A stretch of DNA of 64,000 nucleotides from Bacteroidetes bacterium 43-16 (GTDB taxonomy: Bacteria > Bacteroidota > Bacteroidia > Chitinophagales > Chitinophagaceae). The DNA lies in the NCBI GenBank assembly GCA_001897525.1, contig MKTB01000004.1, forward strand, positions 120,010-184,009, written 5' to 3'. Made by a program: the position numbers and the translations under genes. Below the pieces are notes generated by a model. The model saw nothing but the letters and a program-made list of their open reading frames with translations. It had not been told where the DNA came from and made no database searches. Of this stretch, positions 41,052 through 49,593 are shown piece after piece; the stretch's first letter is position 1; every line of letters begins with the position of its first letter.

Positions 41052-43031
41052 CTAATGAATTTTACGTTTCAGGTTAAATGCTTTTACCGGCTGGTAAACC
41101 AAAGGTATATGTTCTACCAGCACATCGTTTCTATCCAGGCCAAATGCATCTTCATCTTTTTGGGCCAGTCTTTTGAGGAAGAAGTAGGATTTTAAGATCA
41201 CGCCTTCTTTCAAAGCAAATTCATTTTCCACAGAAAGGTATTTTTCCATGACGATGAATTTATAGTCAATGGAAGGATTGTACTTGGTGCTGCCATCATT
41301 TTTAAGGTGCAGGTTTAGTTCCTGATCATTGATCAGGTCGTCAATAATTTTTTCAAAGTATAACTCTGTTTTAGGTTGGATCCTGAAGCCGATATTCAGC
41401 ACGATCTTGATGACTTTATCATCGACCAGTTCTGTGACTTCATAGTCCAGGGTGTAGGGATGGTTGGTGCGGTTGATATGGAAAAACCAGTACACGTCTG
41501 CCCGTTTGGGCTTTTTATCAAATATGGAACGAATGGTACGGGCTTCTATCTGGTCTCTGCGGTCAGCTTTGGTCAGGTAGATGAGGTGTGTGGCAAACTT
41601 CGGGATCTCTGTATCATTGCTCAATACTGCGATTTGGTGGGCATATTTGCCCAGGTCTTCAAATTTGGTGTAACGGTTGTTGATCTTCCGCCCGAAATAG
41701 GTAACGTACATCACAAAGAAAAAGATGCCGCCGCCAAAGACGGTAATATAGCCGCCTTCGCGGAACTTCACCACATTGGCGATGAAGAAGGAGAACTCGA
41801 TCACGGCAAATACGAGCAGGAAAACGTAGACCAGCAGCTTATTCCATTTTAATTTATAGAGCATGAAATAGGACAAGAGTATGGTGGTGGTCATCATGGC
41901 CAGGGTGATGGCCAGCCCGTAGGCGGCTTCCATCCTGGTGGAACTTCTGAAGTAGAGGATCAGGAGTACGCAGCCGATCCATAGCAGGTTATTCACGCTG
42001 GGGATATAGATCTGTCCTTTGGTTTCAGAAGGTTGCTTCACGCCGACTCTTTGCCAGAAGTTAAGGTTGATGGCTTCATTGATGAGGGTAAAGGAGCCGC
42101 TGATGAGGGCCTGGGAAGCCACGATAGCGGCCAGGGTAGCGATTAAAATACCCGGGATCAGGAACCATTCGGGCATCATTTCAAAGAAGGGATTACGTCC
42201 TTCCAGGAGTGCCCCCCCGTCCTTCAGCAGCCAGGCGGCCTGCCCCAGGTAGTTTACGATGAGGCATATTTTTACAAAGGTCCAGGTAATGCGGATATTG
42301 GCGCGGCCGCAGTGCCCGAGGTCGGAGTACAGGGCTTCTGCCCCCGTCGTACACAGGAATACGGCTCCCAGTATCCAGAATCCTTTGGGGTAATGGGTCA
42401 GCAATTCGTAAGCATAATAAGGGTTCAGAGCTTTGATCACGCCGGGCGACTGCATTACCTGGCTAAGGCCGACCAGCAGCAAGACCAGGAACCAGATTGC
42501 CATGATGGGGCCAAAGGCTTTACCTACTTTATGGCTGCCGAATCGCTGCACAAAAAAGATCAGGGAGATCACAGCGATCACAATCGGCACTACGGGTATG
42601 TGCCCTACACCATCTATCATTTCCAGTCCTTCAATGGCCGAGGTGACGGAGATGGCAGGGGTGATCATCCCGTCTGCCAGGAGGGCCGCAGCGCCTATCA
42701 TGGTGGGAATGGCCAGTCTTTTGCCATATCGCCGCACTAAGGAGTAAAGGGAGAAGATCCCGCCTTCGCCCTGGTTATCGGCCTTAAGGGTGAGCCAGAC
42801 GTATTTAATGGTGGTTTGCAAGACCAGGGTCCAGAAGACACAGGAGACTCCACCCAAAACTAAAAGTTCTGAGATCTGCCGCTCCCCGATAATGGCTTTG
42901 AAGGTGTATAAGGGGCTGGTGCCGATATCGCCGTAGATAATGCCCAGGGCGACAATAAGTGAGGCGGCCGTTACACGGGCTACGCCATTCATAGGTTTAG
43001 GTTGATGTCCTGCTGATAAGTTTTGCTGCAT
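41052..43031 (-). CDS. kup: Potassium uptake permease Kup
   Basis: KUP-family potassium/proton symporter, 659 residues. The N-terminus has GDIGTSPLYTFKAIIGE, the family signature. Transmembrane helices fill the first 430 residues, including TTGAEALYSDLGHCG and ADGMITPAISVTSAIEGL. A C-terminal cytosolic domain follows. It lies 8 bases upstream of the sigma-54 regulator gene on the same strand, so they may be co-transcribed. This adds a second potassium uptake route to the locus. Confidence 0.96.
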   Translation of the reverse strand: MQQNLSAGHQPKPMNGVARVTAASLIVALGIIYGDIGTSPLYTFKAIIGERQISELLVLGGVSCVFWTLVLQTTIKYVWLTLKADNQGEGGIFSLYSLVRRYGKRLAIPTMIGAAALLADGMITPAISVTSAIEGLEMIDGVGHIPVVPIVIAVISLIFFVQRFGSHKVGKAFGPIMAIWFLVLLLVGLSQVMQSPGVIKALNPYYAYELLTHYPKGFWILGAVFLCTTGAEALYSDLGHCGRANIRITWTFVKICLIVNYLGQAAWLLKDGGALLEGRNPFFEMMPEWFLIPGILIATLAAIVASQALISGSFTLINEAINLNFWQRVGVKQPSETKGQIYIPSVNNLLWIGCVLLILYFRSSTRMEAAYGLAITLAMMTTTILLSYFMLYKLKWNKLLVYVFLLVFAVIEFSFFIANVVKFREGGYITVFGGGIFFFVMYVTYFGRKINNRYTKFEDLGKYAHQIAVLSNDTEIPKFATHLIYLTKADRRDQIEARTIRSIFDKKPKRADVYWFFHINRTNHPYTLDYEVTELVDDKVIKIVLNIGFRIQPKTELYFEKIIDDLINDQELNLHLKNDGSTKYNPSIDYKFIVMEKYLSVENEFALKEGVILKSYFFLKRLAQKDEDAFGLDRNDVLVEHIPLVYQPVKAFNLKRKIH

Positions 43032-43197
43032 CTTTGATGTGGATGATGTTCCACTGCAAAATTGTCCCGGATTTCATCAAGAGGGTATAAAGATAGCAGG
43101 CACGGGTATAAAGAAATTATAAAGATGCGGCTGCCTTAAGGGCCGCTACCAGAAACATAAGAGCAATGGCATGGAAAAATAGTAAGTAAAACAGGTT

Positions 43198-43878
43198 TTA
43201 TTGAAAACGGTAGCCTACTCCACTTTCGGTGATGATGTGTTGCGGCTGGTTGGGCTTGTCTTCTATCTTTTTGCGCAGGGTGCCTACAAATACTCTCAGG
43301 TATTGCGTTTCCGCCTGGTAGCCTACACCCCAGATCTCTTTAAGGATGAACTGGTGGGTGAGCACGCTACCTTCATGTTTGAAGAATAGGGCCATCAGGC
43401 TGTATTCGGTCGAGGTGAGTTTTATAATGACCCCGCCTTTCTTCAGGGTACGGGCAGTAAGGTCGATTTCCAGGTCGTCTATGGTTTGTATGCTTGCATT
43501 ATTATCGCTCAGCTGGTTCCTGCGCATGGCGGCACGGATGCGGGCCAGCAGCTCAGCAGTACGAAAGGGTTTGCTGAGGTAGTCGGTAGCACCATTGTCC
43601 AGGGCGGTGACGATATCATTTTCGGTGTTCTGCACCGAGAGGATGATGATAGATTTATTGTACCATTGTCTTAATGTTTTCAGCAGTTCATGGCCGCTGA
43701 TATCGGGCAGGCCGAGGTCCAGCAGGATCAGCTCGGGCGGATGGTTGGCGGCCATGAGCAGGCCCTGCTTACCGGTTTCCGCCTGTTGTACCTGGTAATC
43801 GTTGCTTTCCAGGCTTATTTCCAGCAGCTTCCTGATCTGCGGTTCATCATCGATGACCAAAACGGTGCTTTTATTCAT
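43198..43878 (-). CDS. kdpE: OmpR-type response regulator KdpE
   Basis: A 226-residue response regulator. The receiver has D54 in LILLDLGLPDISG and the conserved lysine in YLSKPFRTAELLARI. A winged-helix DNA-binding domain follows (LTSTEYSLMALFFKHEGSVLTHQFILKEIWG, residues about 150-180, and LRVFVGTLRKKIEDKPNQPQHI). This is the KdpE architecture. Its start overlaps the stop of the KdpD C-terminal half by 8 bases (ATGAATAA), so the two are translationally coupled. Confidence 0.93.
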   Translation of the reverse strand: MNKSTVLVIDDEPQIRKLLEISLESNDYQVQQAETGKQGLLMAANHPPELILLDLGLPDISGHELLKTLRQWYNKSIIILSVQNTENDIVTALDNGATDYLSKPFRTAELLARIRAAMRRNQLSDNNASIQTIDDLEIDLTARTLKKGGVIIKLTSTEYSLMALFFKHEGSVLTHQFILKEIWGVGYQAETQYLRVFVGTLRKKIEDKPNQPQHIITESGVGYRFQ

Positions 43879-44935
43879 GTTTAAGGTTGTTTAGATAGGT
43901 GGTCTCTGCGGGGATCAGTACGGTAAAGGTAGCCCCACCTTTATCATTATTGCTCAAATGTACGGAACCGTTCTGTGCTTCTGCAAATCCTTTTACGATC
44001 GAAAGGCCCAGTCCGCTGCCCCCGGTTTTGGTATGGGGCAGGCGGTAAAATTTATCAAACAGTAAAGGGAACTCTTTTTCCGGGATGCCTTTGCCATTAT
44101 CGGCAATAGTGATGAGGCAGGCCTCGGATTCATGCCTCACCTTTATCTCTATGCTGCTGTGCTCAGGGGTGTATTGTACGGCATTGTGCAGGAGGTTCAA
44201 TACGATCTGTTCCGTGAAGCCGATGTCGAGTTTGAACAGGGGTAAGGTTTCTTCTTCGTGGAAGAGGATGTTGTGCTTAAGGGCATTTACTTTCTGCAGG
44301 GCATTGTTCACCAGTTCGTTGATATCACACCAGTCGCGCTTGGGCTGGAGCATACCGCTTTCGAGGCGGCTCATGTTGAGGATGTTCTCCACCTGGCGGT
44401 TGAGGCGCATCCCTGCGATGTCGATATCGTTGAGGAGATCGAGCTGCTGTAGCTGGCTGAGTTTATCGTTATTGTCCTTAAGTGTATCTACGGTACCGAG
44501 TATGGTAGCGATGGGGGTTCTTAATTCGTGGGACAGGGAGTTGAGCAGGGTATTGTAAAGTTTGATGGTATTTTCTTTTTCTTCCTTATCCCGGGCTTTC
44601 TTTTCGGCCTGCCTGATCTTGAAGGTGAGGACAGCGTTCAATAGGGCCACGAAGAAGTAGGAAAGGAACATAAGCAGGTCCTCCGTATTACTGATGTCCA
44701 GGGTGAAGAGGGGCGGGATGAAGCAGTAGTTCCAAATAAAGGCGCTGAGCACTGCGGCTATAAGCACAGGCAGGATATCGAAGAGCATCGCCACTACAGA
44801 AACCGTCAGTAGTAAAGCCAGTGCCGCTGCACGGTAGTTAAGCTCTGCCTTAAAGTAAAAACAGATAGCGGACACCATCAATATGGCCGCTATGCTAATG
44901 AAATATTGCCGGGTAGATGCCTGCGAGGTTTTCAT
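43871..44935 (-). CDS. kdpD: KdpD C-terminal half: DUF4118 membrane domain plus histidine kinase
   Basis: From the ATG at 44935 the protein has about 354 residues. The N-terminal DUF4118 domain has four transmembrane helices (about 8-115, with WNYCFIPPLFTLDISNTEDLLMF). The HisKA phosphoacceptor histidine follows at about residue 136 (NSLSHELRTPIATILG), then the N box NLLHNAVQYTPEHS, DNGKGIPEKEF and GLGLSIVKGFAEAQ. It lacks the KdpD N-terminal sensor and universal stress domains, which are a separate gene at 31166-32290. Together the two would make a full KdpD. A TTG at 44953 is a weaker start. Confidence 0.93.
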   Translation of the reverse strand: MKTSQASTRQYFISIAAILMVSAICFYFKAELNYRAAALALLLTVSVVAMLFDILPVLIAAVLSAFIWNYCFIPPLFTLDISNTEDLLMFLSYFFVALLNAVLTFKIRQAEKKARDKEEKENTIKLYNTLLNSLSHELRTPIATILGTVDTLKDNNDKLSQLQQLDLLNDIDIAGMRLNRQVENILNMSRLESGMLQPKRDWCDINELVNNALQKVNALKHNILFHEEETLPLFKLDIGFTEQIVLNLLHNAVQYTPEHSSIEIKVRHESEACLITIADNGKGIPEKEFPLLFDKFYRLPHTKTGGSGLGLSIVKGFAEAQNGSVHLSNNDKGGATFTVLIPAETTYLNNLKHE

Positions 44936-45002
44936 ATCTTTTGTTGTTGCCAATACAAGAGTAAAGGGAATAGTAATAAAAAATTAAATTTTACGTCGTT
45001 CC

Positions 45003-45674
45003 TCATAAACTCTTTAAAAGATTTGTATGCAAAAATACTTTTTCAAAAATTGAATAGTCTTCTATATCAAACCTTTCTTTTCTTGCTAATATATGGTTAA
45101 GAGACGGTTTTATATTCTCTAAAGATGTTGACATAAATTTTTGTGGTGGAAATATTTCGATTTGAGAAAGCGCATTGTAGTTTTCAAAATCTGTAGTACT
45201 CAAATCGGGTCTAATTTGAATTTTATCAATTGCTGTCGGTAAAATAAATATCTCTAATGGTTCGAAATTTTCGATAGTAGATAACCAGCCTAAAATTCCT
45301 TCTTTTATCAATTCAACATGAAATATTTTTTTCAATTCTACATCTCTCCATTTGACTGCTAAATCATCGCGCAGCGTATTTTCTTTCATCAAAGTTTGGT
45401 AAATTAAGTTTATTGCAGTTCTTGGAAAACCTCTTCTATCTAAATGGCTTATTAAAAATATCAATATTAAATCTTCTTTCACTTCATAAACCATCTTTTC
45501 AGAAGTCAATTTAATACTATCATAACTCCTACTGTCGGTGTCTTTAAAACCGATTGCATGAAATTCGCAAAGAGCAAAAAATGCACCATATTCAGGAACA
45601 ACGTCACCTTGCCTAAAAAGCATTGTCCCTTTAGGTACTTTTATATATCCATATTCACTATAAAATTTACTCAT
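45003..45674 (-). CDS. Uncharacterised partner of the KAP NTPase
   Basis: A 223-residue protein from the ATG at 45674. It is AT-rich like its neighbour. No family recognised. The N-terminus contains YIKVPKGTMLFRQGDVVPEYGAFFA, which resembles the LYRG..FFA pattern of ADP-ribosyltransferase-like proteins; this is a weak hint only. A C-terminal segment has EIFILPTAIDKIQIRP. Its start overlaps the KAP gene stop by 8 bases (ATGAGTAA), so the two proteins are made in fixed proportion. It may be an effector to the KAP protein, but no catalytic residue is proven. Confidence 0.7.
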   Translation of the reverse strand: MSKFYSEYGYIKVPKGTMLFRQGDVVPEYGAFFALCEFHAIGFKDTDSRSYDSIKLTSEKMVYEVKEDLILIFLISHLDRRGFPRTAINLIYQTLMKENTLRDDLAVKWRDVELKKIFHVELIKEGILGWLSTIENFEPLEIFILPTAIDKIQIRPDLSTTDFENYNALSQIEIFPPQKFMSTSLENIKPSLNHILARKERFDIEDYSIFEKVFLHTNLLKSL

Positions 45675-48276
45675 TATTCTCACTCTCCCATTTTAATTTA
45701 ATCTCTTTAAAGAAATCTTTAGGTACTCCTTTAGAATAATCTGGATTCATATTTAATATTTCATAGAGTCTCAAAAACTCGTGAATTTTTGGAGAGTTTC
45801 TTTTTGTTAGTTTAATAGCTCTTATGAATAACTGGTTAGTACCAAAAATATCTGATATTATAGTATTTATTTCATAATGTGATTCAAACGAAAATTTACT
45901 TATGGTGTAATCAATAAAATTATCCAAATCATTTTTCCATACAAAAGATTTAAGAAGCTTACGAGTATCATTCATTCTCTTATACCTTCCTGTATTTTTA
46001 TTACTAGATTTTATACAATCTAAATAATGCCACCAAATATCCCTACTAAATGCCTTAGATGTATTTATAATGTTTTGAAAATTTAGAAAGAAAATATTAC
46101 TTATCTCAACATCATTCAAAACATTCATTACCGAATAATATCCGTCCTTAAGAATAAAAGCCAAAAATTGATTTGTATAATCGTATTCGCCAACAATACT
46201 TGTTGTAAAAAGAGCTGTAATAAATTCTTTGTAAGATTTAGAATCGTTATAAAATTTAGAATAAAAATCATCTCCAATTAATGCAGCAATCTTTCTATTG
46301 TCAAATCCTACATACTTATAATTTAAAGAGAAAAGATGCTTTCTCTTTAAATTTCCTACGTAAAAAATCCCACTCAAGATTTTCTCGAAATCATCCCTTC
46401 CATCAAATTGTGTTATAAGTTCAAATCTTTTGCGTAATTCAAATTTCATATCTTCAATGCTTACTAACGTTTCAATTTCTTTTAAAAATTCATCAAGATG
46501 TAGCTGCCTCACTTTGCTAAACTTAATTTCAGATAGTCTACCTTCTATTCCAAGAATGAAGTATCTATCAAACATAGAAGGAATTTGTACTGTTAAGTGC
46601 TCATTTAAAATAGCACGCCTTTGCGATAATGACCAAGTAGCATCTTTCGCAAAAATTGAATCATATGCTAGACAAATTCTATCAACATCTTCACTTTCAA
46701 GCTTAAAACCACCTCTGTCATTTTCAAGGTACTCTTTAAGAAGTAGCTTGCCCCCTTTTCCTTCTTTTTCATCACTTCTTTTCAAATAGTAAGTATATTC
46801 AGAAGTTATTCCCAATAAACTATCAGCATCTTTTGTAGTAAAAAATTTGTCCTTTTCTTTATAGATAATCTCAAATATTTCCGGATGCTTATATTTTATT
46901 AGCTCCAAACAAAAGAAATCAGGAAAATAAACTTCTTCTTTTACAAATTCATAACTCAATCTAAACGAGTTTGCAAAACGTACAACATCTCTTATGCTGT
47001 GAATGAATAAAGAGGTTAAATCGGCATTTCCGATTTCAGGATACAAAACACCTCTTTCTTTCAATTTTTTGTAGCCAAGTTTATCTTGTTCAGTTAATTT
47101 ATTATATAATCTTCGTTCAAGTTCTTGTTCAAGTATGCTATCATTTATTGGAGGCAATGTAAATTCAAGCTGAAAAATTTTCTCCAGAAAATAATGCGTT
47201 TGATAGCTATTAATATCTTGAATTGCATTCAGAATATAGGTTCTATCATAAGCTGCTATAAAAAAGGTGTTGCCGAAATTTGCAGTATTTCTAATTAGTC
47301 TTATTACTTCGTAAATTTCTTTTTTATCCAATCTGTCTAAATCATCAAATACAACAATTATTCGCTTATTAATTCGTTTAATTTCTTTATTAATAGAATC
47401 ATATTGTCCTGCCAAAGAAACATCCTTCACAAGTAAACCTAACACATTCTTGAACATATTAAAATGCTCGCTCTTCGTACCCTTAATAAGGTTTACAGCA
47501 TATTCTTCAAGTTTGTTATCAATTGTGAAACTGTAGGGCTTTAAAGACTTTCTCAATTCTTTAAACAGGGTTTCAATAATTTGTGTATTGTTATTACACT
47601 TCCAAACATTCAATTCTATTTTTATTGCATCATCTTCATCGAATTTATCAAGTAAAGTATTGATAAATGTAGTTTTCCCATAGCCCCATTTTGCAACAAT
47701 ACCAATGGCAAATGAGCTATTTCCTGTTTTAGTACTTTTTATCCTATTGGCAATTACATCAATAAATTTATTTCTATTCAGAAGATCATTTTTTTCTTTT
47801 ATAGTAATTGGCTCATCAACTGTAAAGCCATCTGTTTCAATTAATTTGGGCTTCAAATTCATTTTTACAACATTTTGCAATAGAAATGTGAAAATAATTG
47901 TAATGGGATAAAGGAAAACTATGTCAGCTAATTTAAGTTGTGTGTAAACAGCAGTTTCTGTATAGTAAAAGGCTCTCGTAAATAATAAACGATAAGTGGA
48001 ATAGATTATTAACGATGTAATACAGATAAAAAATAATCTATAAGGCACCTTACCTTTATTAAGAACTTTCTGCATCGTGGAAATTATTGCAATAACCAAT
48101 AGCAAGGCTACTGCAATATCATAACATATATTTGAAGGATAGCAAGCTGCAAAAATAGAATCAGCAAAATATTTTAAAATGCCTTCATCAAGAGTATTCT
48201 TGAAGAGAGTAAACAGGGCAATAGGTATAAGTGTATAAAATACAAACGTTTTAAAAAAAGGGTTCTTGATATTCAT
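45667..48276 (-). CDS. KAP-family membrane P-loop NTPase
   Basis: An 869-residue protein. The N-terminal region has at least four hydrophobic segments (about 10-30, 50-65, 80-100, 118-138). The KAP domain starts near residue 168, with Walker A KWGYGKTT (196-203), the conserved ELNVWKCN, and Walker B VVFDDLDRL (about 308-316). The remainder is helical. Members include the phage T7 exclusion protein PifA and other membrane NTPases. The codon use is AT-rich relative to the housekeeping neighbours, consistent with transfer. Translationally coupled to the downstream partner. Confidence 0.88.
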   Translation of the reverse strand: MNIKNPFFKTFVFYTLIPIALFTLFKNTLDEGILKYFADSIFAACYPSNICYDIAVALLLVIAIISTMQKVLNKGKVPYRLFFICITSLIIYSTYRLLFTRAFYYTETAVYTQLKLADIVFLYPITIIFTFLLQNVVKMNLKPKLIETDGFTVDEPITIKEKNDLLNRNKFIDVIANRIKSTKTGNSSFAIGIVAKWGYGKTTFINTLLDKFDEDDAIKIELNVWKCNNNTQIIETLFKELRKSLKPYSFTIDNKLEEYAVNLIKGTKSEHFNMFKNVLGLLVKDVSLAGQYDSINKEIKRINKRIIVVFDDLDRLDKKEIYEVIRLIRNTANFGNTFFIAAYDRTYILNAIQDINSYQTHYFLEKIFQLEFTLPPINDSILEQELERRLYNKLTEQDKLGYKKLKERGVLYPEIGNADLTSLFIHSIRDVVRFANSFRLSYEFVKEEVYFPDFFCLELIKYKHPEIFEIIYKEKDKFFTTKDADSLLGITSEYTYYLKRSDEKEGKGGKLLLKEYLENDRGGFKLESEDVDRICLAYDSIFAKDATWSLSQRRAILNEHLTVQIPSMFDRYFILGIEGRLSEIKFSKVRQLHLDEFLKEIETLVSIEDMKFELRKRFELITQFDGRDDFEKILSGIFYVGNLKRKHLFSLNYKYVGFDNRKIAALIGDDFYSKFYNDSKSYKEFITALFTTSIVGEYDYTNQFLAFILKDGYYSVMNVLNDVEISNIFFLNFQNIINTSKAFSRDIWWHYLDCIKSSNKNTGRYKRMNDTRKLLKSFVWKNDLDNFIDYTISKFSFESHYEINTIISDIFGTNQLFIRAIKLTKRNSPKIHEFLRLYEILNMNPDYSKGVPKDFFKEIKLKWESENNE

Positions 48277-48289
48277 AAGTAATTATTTA

Positions 48290-48297
48290 CAAATATA
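48290..48297 (-). promoter_or_regulatory. Bacteroidota -7 box for the KAP operon
   Basis: TATATTTG on the minus strand fits TAnnTTTG and lies 13 bases upstream of the ATG at 48276. No clear -33 element. Confidence 0.5.
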
Positions 48298-48327
48298 CTT
48301 TTTTGAAATCAAGAATGTAGGAATGCT

Positions 48328-48873
48328 TTACTCAACTATTCTATACAACACACAAGTCCTCAAGCGATCATCATTTGCCAGCAAAGAATGCTCAAACTCA
48401 TATTGCTTTTCCATACCTATCTTCTGCATGATATATTCCGATTTAAGATTCACTTTAGGTGCGATGGAGTAGACTTCCTTAATCTTTAAATGTTCAAAAG
48501 CATATTCCAGGCATTTCTTAGCACCTTCCGTAGCAAAGCCATTGTTCCAGGCACTGCGTTTCAACCTCCAGCCAATGTCCACGCAAGGCGTAAAACCGGC
48601 AGGATAATGCTGCTCTGAAAGACCAAGAAAACCTATGAACTCATTGGTCTCCAGTATATCTACCGCGAAATAGCAAAAGCCTTTTTCCTTAAACTGTTTT
48701 TGCATCCGTTCAATAAATGCAGTGGTTTGCTCTTTCGTCTGCAAAGCCGGGAAAAATTCCATCACCTGTTCATCTGAATTGATCTGATACATGGGATCTA
48801 TATCCTCCAGCTGCCAGGACCTGAAGCCCAATCGTTCGGAAATAAAGAGGTAGCCTTGGTGTGTAGGGAGCAT
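48328..48873 (-). CDS. GNAT family N-acetyltransferase
   Basis: A 181-residue GNAT enzyme of the RimJ/RimL type. The N-terminus is LFISERLGFRSWQLEDIDPMYQINSD, the core strands follow (FCYFAVDILETNEFIGFLGLSEQ), the acetyl-CoA region is IGWRLKRSAWNNGFATEGAKKCLEYAFEHL and the end is IMQKIGMEKQYEFEH. It lies just downstream of heptanucleotide array G and is the last gene before it. Its substrate is unknown. Confidence 0.88.
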   Translation of the reverse strand: MLPTHQGYLFISERLGFRSWQLEDIDPMYQINSDEQVMEFFPALQTKEQTTAFIERMQKQFKEKGFCYFAVDILETNEFIGFLGLSEQHYPAGFTPCVDIGWRLKRSAWNNGFATEGAKKCLEYAFEHLKIKEVYSIAPKVNLKSEYIMQKIGMEKQYEFEHSLLANDDRLRTCVLYRIVE

Positions 48874-48883
48874 AAGTATGGGT

Positions 48884-48986
48884 GATGGGTGATTAGTGAA
48901 GAGAGAATAATGAATAGTGAAAAGTGATGAGTGATGAGTGATGAGTGAATAGGTGATGGATTGCAGTGAATAATGAATAGTGATTG
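48884..48986 (+). repeat. Heptanucleotide repeat array G
   Basis: Fourteen or so 7-bp units: GATGGGT, GATTAGT, GAATAGT, GAAAAGT, three GATGAGT in a row, then GAATAAT and GAATAGT after a phase slip of one base. It starts 11 bases upstream of the GNAT ATG at 48873 and is far from the kdp genes. Confidence 0.82.
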
Positions 48987-49041
48987 GAAGTTAATAATTC
49001 ATGCGTTTATCTGTTCTATATTTTTAATTTGCTGCTTCTTT

Positions 49042-49428
49042 CTATTCAACTCTTTGGGATTTTTGAATCTCTCTTAACTCTAATAATTCGTAGCGGAATG
49101 GCCCGTCAGAAAAACATTCCTGGTAAAATTCACCCTCATAAATTTCCATCCTATTATTGTCCATTAATTCAACATGAATATAATCCTCCAGAAATTCCTC
49201 GTAGCGGATAGTAAAATCAATAGTCTTAATATGCAATTCGTAATACCTGTCATGGTTGGATAAACTCTTAACAACAGATAAGGGTGGGGTCACATTAAAG
49301 ACGTAGTATTTATTGGCCTCATCCACCCGGGACAAGGAATCCACATAAAACGGATCATAGTGATCTCCTAGATCTTTTTCTTCTTCCTTCCCGAAGATAA
49401 AATCCGAAAGCTTTTTGAATATACCCAT
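49042..49428 (-). CDS. Small acidic protein of unknown function
   Basis: A 128-residue soluble protein, MGIFKKLSDFIFGKEEEK, followed by beta-rich segments (ANKYYVFNVTPPLSVV, YYELHIKTIDFTIRY) and an acidic end. It has the size and composition of a polymorphic-toxin immunity protein, and a possible toxin remnant lies on the opposite strand directly upstream, but I cannot identify a family. It could equally be a plain uncharacterised protein. Confidence 0.6.
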   Translation of the reverse strand: MGIFKKLSDFIFGKEEEKDLGDHYDPFYVDSLSRVDEANKYYVFNVTPPLSVVKSLSNHDRYYELHIKTIDFTIRYEEFLEDYIHVELMDNNRMEIYEGEFYQECFSDGPFRYELLELREIQKSQRVE

Positions 49429-49446
49429 CTTTTATTGCTATAATAT

Positions 49447-49593
49447 GGCTTGTTGCAGCGAGCTTCAAAAGGAAGTGCCAATACCCTATCTAAATTAGGA
49501 AAATTTACTGCAAAAACCGAACTCCTGGATGTGTTGGGTTTAAAAGCAGGAGTAGTAAAGGGGGCAAAGAGTGCATTTAAGACCGATCTATGT
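49447..49593 (+). pseudogene. Possible remnant of a polymorphic toxin C-terminus
   Basis: The plus strand reads GLLQRASKGSANTLSKLGKF and then TAKTELLDVLGLKAGVVKGAKSAFKT, with normal codon choice for this genome, no usable start (a stop codon lies directly upstream), and an end merging into the 3' end of the lipoprotein gene. The segment resembles late regions of large surface toxins in Bacteroidota. This is a judgement by eye; the pieces may be chance. Confidence 0.25.

Noticed and set aside
43032..43197. Sigma-54 promoter for kup
   Set aside because: The only candidate (near CCGGGACAATTTTGCA) has the wrong GG-to-GC spacing.
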